From Lachnospiraceae bacterium (GTDB lineage Bacteria; Bacillota; Clostridia; Lachnospirales; Lachnospiraceae): a DNA stretch of 64,000 nucleotides. Of the stretch, positions 8,210 to 16,577 are shown piece by piece. Within the stretch, counting starts at the first letter, position 1; each line of letters starts with the position of its first letter. The notes beneath the pieces were generated by a model. It did not search any database. It was not told the DNA's origin and was given only the letters and a program-made list of their open reading frames with translations. Location of the stretch: contig SVFQ01000011.1 of NCBI GenBank assembly GCA_015056765.1, positions 1 to 64,000 of the forward strand, in the 5' to 3' direction. A program made the translations under genes and the position numbers.

Positions 8210-9703
8210 ATGGAAAATTGTGGAATCAGCAGATGGGATGACCCAAAGGAGATCAATGAGAGATTAAAAAAACTTACCTCTCAACCGATCTGGGAAGTGG
8301 ATGATGATTACTATCAGAATACCGTTTTAAAGTATTATGACGATAAATGCAAAGAAAGCTATGCGGTATTCCAGGAGTCTCAGAAGTATATTCCGGGTGG
8401 TGTACAACACAACTTAGCATTTAACAAGCCGTTCCCTATGTGTATGGCAAAGGCAAACGGCGCATACCTGTATGATAAAGACGGAAATCAGTATATCGAT
8501 TTCCTGCAGGCTGGTGGCCCTACAATCCTGGGAAGCAACTATGATGTGATTCGTCAGAAAGTCATTGAACTTTTGAATGATTGTGGCCCAGTAACAGGCC
8601 TTCTGCATGAATCAGAAATGCTGATTGCGAGAGAAATCAATAAACACATGCCGAATGTAGAAATGTTCCGTATGTTGGGATCCGGAACAGAGTCTGTTAT
8701 GGCATCCCTCCGTATTGCGCGTATTGCCACAGGCAAAAAACATATTATAAAAGTAGGTGGCGCTTATCACGGATGGTCTGATCAGATGGTATATGGCCTA
8801 AAGATTCCCGGTAGCCGTAACCTGTTAGAGTCTCATGGTATCCCAGGCAGCAGCTTTGGCAAAACAGATGAAGTACGACCAAACGACTTAGAGATGCTGG
8901 AAAAAATGCTGAAGAGAAATCGCCTCTCCGGCGGCACTGCAGCAGTATTGCTTGAACCGGTGGGCCCGGAAAGCGGAACAAGACCGGTATCCAAAGACTA
9001 CAATAAAGGGGTTAGAGAGCTTTGCGACCGTTATGGTGCATTACTGATCTTTGATGAAGTAGTAACCGGATTCCGTGTTGCTTTATCCGGTGCACAGGGA
9101 TACTTCGATGTAGTTCCGGACTTAACCATTTTTGGTAAAATTGTGGCCGGCGGATATCCTGCAGCCGGTGGTGTAGGCGGTAAGAAAGAATATGCCGGAT
9201 TAATGGCAGCAGGCCTTGCTACCGGTAAGCACAGAGCTTATGTAGGTGGTACCTTATCTGCAAACCCGCTTTCCTGCGTAGCCGGATATACTGCTATCCA
9301 GGAAATCGCCAGAACAAATGCCTGCGAAGTTGCAGGACGTATGGGCGATAGACTTTGCGATGGATTAAAAGAATTGATTGACCGCTACGGACTTCCATTT
9401 GTGGCATATAATCAGGGCTCCATCGTACACTTAGAATGCACGGGTGCCATGAGCTTTGACTTCTCCTCCATGTCATTTGCCAAGTCTGCTATAGGACTGC
9501 TAAAACACAAAGACATGATGTATGTAAGAAAAGACTCCATGGAACGTATGGGTGCTGCATACATGGCAAATGGTATCGTAACACTGGCAGGTAGCCGTCT
9601 GTACACTTCTTTGGCAGATACACCGGAAATCATCGATGAAGCATTGAATCGTTTTGAAGAAGTGTTCAAACACGTAAAGAAGACAGATAAAGGACTGGTA
9701 TAA
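8210..9703 (+). CDS. class III PLP-dependent aminotransferase (glutamate-1-semialdehyde aminomutase-like)
   Basis: Fold-type I, class III aminotransferase of 497 residues. The PLP signature LLIFDEVVTGFRV and the Schiff-base Lys segment IFGKIVAGGYPAAG are clear, as are the GSGTESVMASLRIAR and GGAYHGWSD motifs. It resembles glutamate-1-semialdehyde aminomutase but is some 60 residues longer at the N-terminus, and no haem biosynthesis genes are nearby. In this operon it more likely transfers an amino group to or from an aldehyde or keto intermediate. AGGAGG precedes the start. Confidence 0.85.
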   Translation: MENCGISRWDDPKEINERLKKLTSQPIWEVDDDYYQNTVLKYYDDKCKESYAVFQESQKYIPGGVQHNLAFNKPFPMCMAKANGAYLYDKDGNQYIDFLQAGGPTILGSNYDVIRQKVIELLNDCGPVTGLLHESEMLIAREINKHMPNVEMFRMLGSGTESVMASLRIARIATGKKHIIKVGGAYHGWSDQMVYGLKIPGSRNLLESHGIPGSSFGKTDEVRPNDLEMLEKMLKRNRLSGGTAAVLLEPVGPESGTRPVSKDYNKGVRELCDRYGALLIFDEVVTGFRVALSGAQGYFDVVPDLTIFGKIVAGGYPAAGGVGGKKEYAGLMAAGLATGKHRAYVGGTLSANPLSCVAGYTAIQEIARTNACEVAGRMGDRLCDGLKELIDRYGLPFVAYNQGSIVHLECTGAMSFDFSSMSFAKSAIGLLKHKDMMYVRKDSMERMGAAYMANGIVTLAGSRLYTSLADTPEIIDEALNRFEEVFKHVKKTDKGLV

Positions 9704-9706
9704 TAA

Positions 9707-11083
9707 ATGAAACATAAGATCGAAGAGATTGTCGCGAAGCAGACAGCCTGCTTTCGCAGTGGCAAGACCAGAGATCTGACCTACAGACAGCAGATACTCT
9801 CCGCCTTGGAGGAGGGCATCTGTTTGCATGAGGAGGAACTCTATGCAGCGCTGGAGGCGGATCTGGGAAAATCTAAAGCAGAAAGTTACATGACAGAGAT
9901 CTTCATGGTGCTGGGGGAGCTGCGTGCCATAAAGAGAAATTTGAAAAAATGGGCAAAGCCTAAGAAAGTGGCCATGACCCTGGGGACATTTCCCGCAAGA
10001 AGCAGAATCTATCAGGAACCCTACGGAGTAGTGCTGGTGCTGGCTCCGTGGAATTATCCCTTCTTATTGGCATTATCGCCGGTGGTAGGAGCTCTGGCAG
10101 CAGGAAACTGCGTGGTTCTAAAGTGTTCCAAAAGCAGCCCTCATACGGGAAAGGTGATACAAAATATACTGGAAAGCAGTTTGCCGCAGGAAGTATGCTA
10201 CGGTGTAGACTTAGAAGTGGATTATGACGCAATTCTGGATCAGGAATATCAGTATATTTTCTTCACGGGAAGCCCGAAAGTGGGAAAACAAATCATGGCT
10301 CAAGCTGCAAAGCGATTAATACCGGTTTCGCTGGAATTAGGTGGGAAAAGCCCCTGTATTGTGACGGAGTCTGCGGATATCAAACTTGCGGCAAAGCGTA
10401 TTCTCTGGGGAAAACTTTTAAACGCAGGACAAACCTGCATCTCTATCGATTATGTGCTGGTGGATACAAAGGTAAAGGAGGCGCTGGTGCAGGAGCTGGG
10501 GAAGGAACTGGTAAAGCGATACGGGAATCCTTTGGATAATCAGGGTTACCCGAAAATCATTTCCGATAGGCATTATCAGCGTTTGACAGGAATTATCGCA
10601 GCAGAAAAAGAACTGGGAGCAGTACTAGGCGGTGAAGGCAATCCGGAAAGTAAGAAAATCGCTCCGGCGTTTCTTTTGGATGCAGATTTTACCCATCCTA
10701 GCATGGAAGAAGAGATTTTTGGACCGATACTGCCTGTAATTGGCTATACGGATTTGAATCAGGCTGTAGAGCAGGTTTTGGATAGGCCACATCCTTTGGC
10801 CACCTATATTTTCAGCAGGGACAAAAAAGAAATCCAAGGGCTCCTTGGCAAAATGCCCTTTGGCGGCGGTTGTGTAAATGACACTATTTTACATATTACC
10901 AATCACCATATGCCCTTTGGAGGTGTGGGAAACAGCGGCATGGGCTCCTATCATGGATATTACAGTTTCCGAACCTTTACCCATGAGAAGAGTGTGATAC
11001 TGGGAAGCAGTAAGGTAGATATACCGATTCGTTATGCTCCTTTTGACCTGGCAAAGTGGAAGCTGGTGAAGAAATTACTCTAG
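9707..11083 (+). CDS. NAD(P)-dependent aldehyde dehydrogenase
   Basis: Oxidises an aldehyde to the acid. The 458-residue protein has the catalytic Cys in NAGQTCIS, the general-base Glu in LELGGKSP, APWNYPF and the C-terminal MPFGGVGNSG segment. Its length and C-terminal hydrophobic/basic stretch are closest to class 3 (fatty or aromatic) aldehyde dehydrogenases. It starts 3 nt after the aminotransferase stop and is the last gene of the operon. It may oxidise the aldehyde released by the aldolase. No clear terminator follows. Confidence 0.88.
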   Translation: MKHKIEEIVAKQTACFRSGKTRDLTYRQQILSALEEGICLHEEELYAALEADLGKSKAESYMTEIFMVLGELRAIKRNLKKWAKPKKVAMTLGTFPARSRIYQEPYGVVLVLAPWNYPFLLALSPVVGALAAGNCVVLKCSKSSPHTGKVIQNILESSLPQEVCYGVDLEVDYDAILDQEYQYIFFTGSPKVGKQIMAQAAKRLIPVSLELGGKSPCIVTESADIKLAAKRILWGKLLNAGQTCISIDYVLVDTKVKEALVQELGKELVKRYGNPLDNQGYPKIISDRHYQRLTGIIAAEKELGAVLGGEGNPESKKIAPAFLLDADFTHPSMEEEIFGPILPVIGYTDLNQAVEQVLDRPHPLATYIFSRDKKEIQGLLGKMPFGGGCVNDTILHITNHHMPFGGVGNSGMGSYHGYYSFRTFTHEKSVILGSSKVDIPIRYAPFDLAKWKLVKKLL

Positions 11084-11109
11084 CCAAAGATGAATAATAA
11101 CGCAGAATC

Positions 11110-11118
11110 TGCTATACT
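11110..11118 (+). promoter_or_regulatory. extended -10 promoter of gdpP-rplI-dnaB
   Basis: TGCTATACT is a TGn-extended -10 about 60 nt before the gdpP start. The -35 position (ATGAAT) is weak. A hairpin ATTCTAG/CTAGAAT follows in the 5' leader. Confidence 0.5.
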
Positions 11119-11141
11119 TATTCTAGTTTGAACCTAGAATT

Positions 11142-11165
11142 GGGAGAGGGATTGGGTAACCAATC
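11142..11165 (+). promoter_or_regulatory. gdpP ribosome site followed by a GUAA-capped hairpin
   Basis: The purine stretch GGGAGAGG (11142-11149) is 27 nt from ATG 11177. Between them GATTGG/CCAATC forms a 6-bp hairpin with a GTAA loop. Folding removes 16 nt and leaves an 11-nt spacing, which would explain how a distant ribosome site could work. Confidence 0.4.
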
Positions 11166-11176
11166 GTGATTAAAAT

Positions 11177-13222
11177 ATGAAAAAAAATATTAGGATTAAA
11201 GGCAGATTACGGTTTTATTTGCGTGCAGCTTTGTATATGGGAATTCTCCTGCTGTTTGTAAACGTGGGAGTCTTTATGCTGAATGAGGACGCAGGATGGA
11301 TACTGGCGATCTTTTCCGTCCTGTATTACCTGCTTTTCATTCTGCTTTATGTCAGATTAAAACCGGTTATATCGGAAGAACTGGTGAATTTTGCCACGGA
11401 ATATGGCCAGGTGCAAAAAAGGCTCCTGAAGGATTTGGCTCTGCCACATGCACTGCTGGACGATGAAGGCAAAATCATCTGGGGAAACACGGCTTTTGAG
11501 GAAATGATCCAAAAACAGATGGATTATAAGAAGTCTGTAACCAGCGTCTTTCCGTCTATTACAAGAGATAAATTACCTGCAGATGCAGAGAATCCGGAGT
11601 GCGAGTTGGATGTACAGGTGGAGAATCGAGATTATCATGTGAAGATTCAGAGAATCTCCATGCGTGGTGCCGGAGATGAGGCAAAGGCCTTTGATACAGT
11701 GGGCTATATGTATGCCATGTATTTCTTCGATGAAACAGCATTGCATTTGGCACTTCGTGAAATTGATAATCAGAGCCTTTCCATTGGGCTTATGTATTTG
11801 GACAACTACGATGAGGCCTTAGAAAGCGTCGAGGAAGTACGTAGATCCCTTTTGATTGCTTTGATTGATCGAAAGGTAAACAAATACGTTACCAGCCTGG
11901 ATGGTATTTGTAAAAAGCTGGAAAAAGATAAATATCTGGTTATTCTGCGAAAGAGTGCCGCAGAACAGATGAAAGAGACCAGATTTGAAATTCTGGATGA
12001 AGTAAAGACCGTCAATATCGGTAACGAAATGGCCGTAACTCTGAGTATTGGTGTGGGTATGGATGGCCTGACCTACTCTCAGAATTATGAGTTTGCAAGA
12101 AATGCCATCGACCTGGCCCTTGGTAGAGGCGGCGATCAGGCAGTTGTAAAAAATGCGGAAACCGTTCTGTACTTTGGTGGAAAGAGCCAGCAGGTAGAGA
12201 AGAATACCAAGGTAAAAGCAAGAGTGAAAGCCCAGGCGCTGCGTGAAATCATCACCAGCAAAGATACTGTGCTGATTATGGGGCACAGACTTGGCGACGT
12301 GGACAGCTTTGGCTCTGCCATCGGTATCTATCGTATTGCAAAGACGTTGGAGAAGAGAGCCTATATTGTAATCAATGATATTACAAGCTCTGTACAGCCG
12401 CTGATTTCCCTATTCCAGGATAATCCGGAATACGAGGATGACATGTTCGTAAATAGCCAAAGAGCCATAGAGCTTGCAGACACTAACGCGGCTTTGGTGG
12501 TAGTAGATGTAGATAAACCAAGCATCACGGAATGTCCGGAACTTCTAAAGCTGTGTAAATCGATTATCGTATTAGATCATCACAGAAAAGGCTCAGAGAC
12601 CATTGAAAACGCAACGTTGTCCTATGTAGAGGCTTATGCTTCTTCTGCATGCGAAATGGTTTCCGAAATTTTGCAGTATATTGGGGACAATATCAAAATC
12701 AGACCGGATGAAGCGGACTGTATGTATTCCGGCATCATGATTGATACCAATAACTTTATGACCAAAACCGGCGTCAGAACTTTTGAGGCAGCAGCATTTC
12801 TGCGACGTAACGGCGCGGATGTTACTCGTGTACGGAAGCTCTTTAGGGAAGATGCCAATGAGTATAAAGCAAGAGCGGATGCAGTGAGCCAGGCGGAGAT
12901 TTACCGTGGCTCCTATGCAATTTCCACTTGTGTAAATCTGGATGTGCAAAGTCCTACTGTGTTAGGGGCTCAGGCAGCCAACGAGCTTCTGAATATGAAG
13001 GGCGTAAAGGCCAGCTTTGTGCTGACAGAGTACCAGAATCAGATTTATGTTTCTGCCAGATCCATTGATGAAGTAAATGTACAGGTTATCATGGAACGCC
13101 TTGGCGGTGGTGGACACATGAATGTGGCTGGCTGCCAGATGGAGGATGTGACCCTTACAGAGGCTATTGCAGTCATCAAAGAGACATTAGACACCATGAT
13201 AGAAGAAGGAGAAATCCAGTGA
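11177..13222 (+). CDS. gdpP: cyclic-di-AMP phosphodiesterase, DHH family
   Basis: Hydrolyses c-di-AMP to pApA and so sets the level of this second messenger of potassium and cell-wall balance. The 681-residue protein has two N-terminal membrane helices (about residues 15-55), a PAS-like domain, a degenerate GGDEF domain without an intact GGDEF motif, then DHH (GHRLGDVDSFGS; VLDHHRKG) and a C-terminal DHHA1 domain with GGGGHMNVAG. This is the full GdpP/YybT architecture. The start overlaps no other gene and no ribosome site lies at normal distance. It overlaps rplI by 4 nt, the conserved Firmicutes order. Confidence 0.94.
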   Translation: MKKNIRIKGRLRFYLRAALYMGILLLFVNVGVFMLNEDAGWILAIFSVLYYLLFILLYVRLKPVISEELVNFATEYGQVQKRLLKDLALPHALLDDEGKIIWGNTAFEEMIQKQMDYKKSVTSVFPSITRDKLPADAENPECELDVQVENRDYHVKIQRISMRGAGDEAKAFDTVGYMYAMYFFDETALHLALREIDNQSLSIGLMYLDNYDEALESVEEVRRSLLIALIDRKVNKYVTSLDGICKKLEKDKYLVILRKSAAEQMKETRFEILDEVKTVNIGNEMAVTLSIGVGMDGLTYSQNYEFARNAIDLALGRGGDQAVVKNAETVLYFGGKSQQVEKNTKVKARVKAQALREIITSKDTVLIMGHRLGDVDSFGSAIGIYRIAKTLEKRAYIVINDITSSVQPLISLFQDNPEYEDDMFVNSQRAIELADTNAALVVVDVDKPSITECPELLKLCKSIIVLDHHRKGSETIENATLSYVEAYASSACEMVSEILQYIGDNIKIRPDEADCMYSGIMIDTNNFMTKTGVRTFEAAAFLRRNGADVTRVRKLFREDANEYKARADAVSQAEIYRGSYAISTCVNLDVQSPTVLGAQAANELLNMKGVKASFVLTEYQNQIYVSARSIDEVNVQVIMERLGGGGHMNVAGCQMEDVTLTEAIAVIKETLDTMIEEGEIQ

Positions 13223-13662
13223 AAGTAATCTTATTGCAGGATGTGAAAAAACTAGGCAAAAAGGGCGATATCCTTGAGGTTAATGATGGATATGCCAGAA
13301 ACTATATTCTGCCTCAAAAACTCGGGGTTGAAGCAAATAATGCCAATAAAAATGATTTGAAGCTTCAGAAAAACAATGAGGCAAAGGTAGCACAGGAACA
13401 GTTGGATGCAGCCAAAGCGTTGGCAGAAGAATTGTCTACGAAGAAAATCACAGTTACCATGAAAGCCGGTGAAAACGGAAGAGTTTTCGGATCTGTAGCT
13501 TCCAAAGAGATTTCTGAGGAGACAAAGAAACAGCTTGATATTGTAATCGATAAAAAGAAAATTGTCATGGAACCAATTAAGACCTTTGGTGTACATGAAG
13601 TAAACATTAAATTGCATCCACAGGTAATGGCTACTCTTAGGGTGCAGGTAGAAGAGAAATAA
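13219..13662 (+). CDS. rplI: 50S ribosomal protein L9
   Basis: Large-subunit protein with the N-terminal signature VILLQDVKKLGKKGDI, a long connecting helix rich in Ala/Glu/Lys and a C-terminal rRNA-binding domain. It is 147 residues, a normal length. The GTG start at 13219 overlaps the gdpP stop (GTGA), which points to translational coupling; the rplI stop in turn overlaps the dnaB start. Confidence 0.96.
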   Translation: MKVILLQDVKKLGKKGDILEVNDGYARNYILPQKLGVEANNANKNDLKLQKNNEAKVAQEQLDAAKALAEELSTKKITVTMKAGENGRVFGSVASKEISEETKKQLDIVIDKKKIVMEPIKTFGVHEVNIKLHPQVMATLRVQVEEK

Positions 13663-15011
13663 TGGCAAACGAAGAAGCTATCATAAAAAGAGAATTGCCT
13701 CATGACAGAGAGGCGGAGCGTTCTGTCATCGGCGCTATGCTGACAGATCATGATAACATCATGAAGGCTACTGAAATCCTTACGCCGGATGATTTTTACA
13801 ACAAATCTCTGGGCGTGGTGTTTCAGGCCATGGTGGAGCTGACAGAGGCCGGCAAACCGGCAGATTTAATTACCCTGCAGAATAAGCTGCAGGAAAAAGA
13901 TTTGCCGCCGGAAATCACCAGTATGGAGTTCGTGAAGGATTTATTCGACCCCACACTGGTCTCCTACAACATGAAGTATCATGCAGAGATTGTAGCAAAA
14001 AAAGCAGTGCTTCGAAGACTGATTCGAGCTTGCAATGAAGTGACTGACACCTGCTACCAGCAGAAAGAGGAGCTGGATAGCATCTTAGATCAGACAGAAA
14101 AAAGCATTTTCAATATTGTGCAGAAACGAAACACAGGTGACTTTGTGCCCATTGAGCGTGTCGTTATGAACGCCATGAATCATATTGAACGTGCGTCTAA
14201 GATGCAGGGTACGGTAACCGGTATTCCAACAGGTTTTATTGACCTGGATTATAAGACTGCCGGATTGCAGCCTTCTGACTTCATTTTGCTTGCGGCAAGA
14301 CCTTCTATGGGTAAAACCGCGTTAGCGTTAAATATTGCCCAGCACGTGGCTTTTAGGGCCAATGAATGTGTTGCTATTTTCAGTTTGGAAATGTCAAAAG
14401 AACAGCTGGTGAACCGTCTGTTCTCCCTGGAATCTCATGTTGATGCTCAGCATATCCGTACCGGCCAGCTTTCTGACACAGAATGGCAGGATTTGATTGC
14501 AGGAGCAGGAACGATTGGAAAGTCCGAATTGATTATTGATGATACGCCTGGTATCAGCTTGGCGGAAATGCGTAGTAAATGTCGTAAATATAAATTAGAA
14601 CATGACTTAAAGCTCATCATCATCGACTACTTACAGCTGATGTCAGGTAGCGGTAAGAGCGATAGCAGACAGCAGGAAGTATCTGATATTTCTCGAGGTC
14701 TGAAGTCCTTGGCCAGAGAGCTTAATGTCCCAATCATCTCCTTATCTCAGCTGTCTCGTGCGGTGGAAAGTAGACCGGACAAGAGACCTATGCTTTCGGA
14801 TTTGCGTGAATCCGGAGCGATTGAGCAGGATGCGGATGTGGTAATGTTTATCTACCGTGATGATTATTATAATCACGATAGTGATAAAAAAGGCATTGCT
14901 GAAGTCATCATAGCAAAACAAAGAAACGGCCCAATTGGAACTGTAGATTTGGCGTGGATGCCGGAATACACCAGATTTGCCAATTTGGATCGAAATTCCG
15001 GAGAACATTAA
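13662..15011 (+). CDS. dnaB: replicative DNA helicase
   Basis: Hexameric 5'-3' helicase of the replication fork, 449 residues. It has an N-terminal DnaB domain (LPHDREAERSVIGAML) and a RecA-like motor with Walker A ARPSMGKTALALN, Walker B LIIIDYLQLM and the DLRESGAIEQDADVV segment. The start overlaps the rplI stop (TAATG). A strong terminator follows. Its likely loader and the DnaD protein are coded on the minus strand at 41558-43635. Confidence 0.96.
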   Translation: MANEEAIIKRELPHDREAERSVIGAMLTDHDNIMKATEILTPDDFYNKSLGVVFQAMVELTEAGKPADLITLQNKLQEKDLPPEITSMEFVKDLFDPTLVSYNMKYHAEIVAKKAVLRRLIRACNEVTDTCYQQKEELDSILDQTEKSIFNIVQKRNTGDFVPIERVVMNAMNHIERASKMQGTVTGIPTGFIDLDYKTAGLQPSDFILLAARPSMGKTALALNIAQHVAFRANECVAIFSLEMSKEQLVNRLFSLESHVDAQHIRTGQLSDTEWQDLIAGAGTIGKSELIIDDTPGISLAEMRSKCRKYKLEHDLKLIIIDYLQLMSGSGKSDSRQQEVSDISRGLKSLARELNVPIISLSQLSRAVESRPDKRPMLSDLRESGAIEQDADVVMFIYRDDYYNHDSDKKGIAEVIIAKQRNGPIGTVDLAWMPEYTRFANLDRNSGEH

Positions 15012-15017
15012 AAGCAC

Positions 15018-15054
15018 AAAAAAAGCTTCTTCTCATACGAGAAGAAGCTTTTTT
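15018..15054. terminator. bidirectional terminator between dnaB and the ferredoxin gene
   Basis: AAAAAAGCTTCTTCTC, loop ATAC, then GAGAAGAAGCTTTTTT. A T-run lies at the 3' end on either strand, so it can end both converging transcripts. Confidence 0.92.
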
Positions 15055-15070
15055 GAATTCGTTGTCTGAA

Positions 15071-15241
15071 TTAGCCTTCAGAAATAGCGCCTGTTGGGCA
15101 AACACCTGCGCAAGAACCGCAGCTGATGCATGTATTTGCGTCGATTTCGTATTTGCCATCTCCTTCGGAAATAGCGCTAACTGGACACTGTGCAGCGCAA
15201 GTACCGCAGCTTACACAAGTATCATTGATTACGTATGCCAT
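15071..15241 (-). CDS. 2[4Fe-4S] ferredoxin
   Basis: A 56-residue electron carrier with two classical cluster motifs, CVSCGTCAAQCP and CISCGSCAGVCP, each giving C-x2-C-x2-C-x3-C-P. It is a clostridial-type ferredoxin used with pyruvate:ferredoxin oxidoreductase, hydrogenase and similar enzymes. AAGGAGG lies 8-10 nt before the ATG. It is monocistronic, ends at a bidirectional terminator and is divergent from the DUF1858 gene. Confidence 0.95.
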   Translation of the reverse strand: MAYVINDTCVSCGTCAAQCPVSAISEGDGKYEIDANTCISCGSCAGVCPTGAISEG

Positions 15242-15374
15242 TTTAAAATCCTCCTTTTTAATGATATTATCTCATTAGTCACATTGTAAACGAAAAAAAG
15301 TCAGAAAACAAGCGTGTTAAACGGCACTAACCATGAAAAAAAGATGAAAAAACTGTGACGAAAAGCAAATCGTC

Positions 15375-15403
15375 TTGTCACTTTCTGGGAAAAGTTATAT
15401 ACT
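15375..15403 (+). promoter_or_regulatory. promoter of the DUF1858 gene
   Basis: TTGTCA, a 17-nt spacer and TATACT, about 52 nt before the start codon. The CACGCGTG palindrome and TTAACACGC lie just after the -10, and GCGTGTTAA, the reverse complement of the latter, lies at 15312-15320. Confidence 0.65.
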
Positions 15404-15454
15404 GTTAACACGCGTGAGAATTACGCATTGTACGGAATTAGGAGGTAAATTGAC

Positions 15455-15646
15455 ATGACAGGAATTACAAAAGACATGACAGTTGGCGATATTATCAAAG
15501 CAAATCCTGAAGTAGTGCCGGTACTGATGAATGCAGGTATGCATTGCATCGGATGCCCATCTGCTGCAGGAGAATCTCTTGAGGAAGCTGCCATGGTACA
15601 CGGCATCGATATTGATGAAATCATGAATGTTATTGATGCAATGTAA
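15455..15646 (+). CDS. DUF1858 domain protein (small redox-type protein)
   Basis: A 63-residue protein made of one DUF1858 domain: [20 protein letters not shown], then the [18 protein letters not shown] segment with a C-x2-C pair. In larger proteins this domain is fused to redox or iron-sulfur enzymes and is thought to have a redox role; a stand-alone function is not established. It follows a good promoter and AGGAGG, has its own terminator, and is divergent from the ferredoxin, so a shared redox regulation is conceivable. Confidence 0.85.
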   Translation: MTGITKDMTVGDIIKANPEVVPVLMNAGMHCIGCPSAAGESLEEAAMVHGIDIDEIMNVIDAM

Positions 15647-15666
15647 AAAAGCCTTTTGGACATTGA

Positions 15667-15698
15667 AAAGCCCGCTCACGTGAGTGAACGGGCTTTTT
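15667..15698. terminator. bidirectional terminator between the DUF1858 gene and mecA
   Basis: AAGCCCG..TCAC / GTGA..CGGGCTT stem with a single C-A mismatch. A T-run follows on the plus strand and an A-run precedes, giving T on the minus strand, where mecA ends 15 nt away. Confidence 0.85.
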
Positions 15699-15712
15699 TG
15701 GTACTTAGCGGA

Positions 15713-16420
15713 TTAAATTGTAGCAAGAATTTGAAGAGCATTTCCTGCCATAATTGGATCTTTGTGTTCTGCGTAATAAGAACTGCCACCAACGGGTAAA
15801 GCATACAAACTGCTGTACTCGGACAAGGTGTTACAAATCTTTGCAAAAGAGTTTCTGCTAAGGTCTCCGGGCTCTACGATAAGAAGGTAGCTATTTCCTT
15901 CTTTGTAAAGGGAGTTGGTACTTAACTGGCTGGAACTAAGTATGCGAGATACTTTGCTTAATTCCTGCATGCTGCTAAATAAAAATGCTTTTGCGCTTGG
16001 CTTGCTGTTACGTGCTCCTGAGTTAACTTCCTTGGCTGGCGATGGAGAAGTGTATAATTCCTCGTCGGAATCCTCTTCGTCCTCATCGTCCTCGTCAAAG
16101 TCGTCATCATACTCATCCTGCTCTTCGTGAACGGAAGGAGCGAAACGAGAAAATCTGGTATCTAATTCTTCCGGATCATCCACTTTTGTAACGACTAAAA
16201 CGATGCAGTCAGAATTCAATGGAATCGCTTCAATCATAAGCGGTATATCTTCAGCCTCAAAACCAAACTCATAAGCAGCCTGTTGCATCATGTCGCGGAA
16301 AAGGTTTTTGGCCTTGTCTGTTCCATATGCTAATTCACTTAATTTGAGCTCGCGATTGGCTAAGTCTTCTCTCGTTAGCGTACAGCGAATTTGATGGTCA
16401 TTTACTTTTTCAATTTTCAT
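15713..16420 (-). CDS. mecA: adaptor protein MecA
   Basis: Adaptor that presents substrates to the ClpC protease and controls competence and stress proteins in Firmicutes. The N-terminus MKIEKVNDHQIRCTLTREDL matches the family. An extremely acidic linker (about residues 95-120, nearly all Asp/Glu) joins it to the C-terminal ClpC-binding domain (FLFSSMQELSKVSRIL onward). The length of 235 residues is normal. The start at 16420 is chosen because the family begins at this Met; an in-frame ATG at 16450 falls in the promoter/operator zone. AAAGGAT lies about 12 nt before the start, a rather long gap. Confidence 0.9.
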   Translation of the reverse strand: MKIEKVNDHQIRCTLTREDLANRELKLSELAYGTDKAKNLFRDMMQQAAYEFGFEAEDIPLMIEAIPLNSDCIVLVVTKVDDPEELDTRFSRFAPSVHEEQDEYDDDFDEDDEDEEDSDEELYTSPSPAKEVNSGARNSKPSAKAFLFSSMQELSKVSRILSSSQLSTNSLYKEGNSYLLIVEPGDLSRNSFAKICNTLSEYSSLYALPVGGSSYYAEHKDPIMAGNALQILATI

Positions 16421-16448
16421 AAAGCAATCACATCCTTTCTGTACTTTC

Positions 16449-16499
16449 ATTACCCTTGGTAATTGAACAAATAGTAACCTTATTAGAGGATTAAGTCAA
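16449..16499 (-). promoter_or_regulatory. mecA promoter with palindrome at the start site
   Basis: On the minus strand TTGACT (16499-16494), a 17-nt spacer and TACTAT (16476-16471). The perfect palindrome ATTACC-CTT-GGTAAT at 16449-16463 covers the expected transcription start and could be an operator or leader hairpin. Confidence 0.65.
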
Positions 16500-16539
16500 G
16501 ATGCCTGGGTGGCTTTTCACACAAAATTAATATTTTCTG

Positions 16540-16568
16540 TTGCATTCTTTAGAAAAATTTGATATAGT
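16540..16568 (+). promoter_or_regulatory. promoter of a putative structured RNA
   Basis: TTGCAT (16540-16545), a 17-nt spacer and TATAGT (16563-16568). The predicted start, about 16575, falls just before the 5' arm of the inverted repeat that bounds the structured element. Confidence 0.55.
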
Positions 16569-16577
16569 GTTTAATCG

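Noticed and set aside
8210-9703. Haem pathway hemL assignment
   Set aside because: The protein is longer than HemL and has no haem genes around it; it sits in a sugar/aldehyde operon, so only the class III aminotransferase family is claimed.
15915-16130. Plus-strand frame with a poly-serine end
   Set aside because: It is the antisense image of the Asp/Glu-rich linker of mecA.
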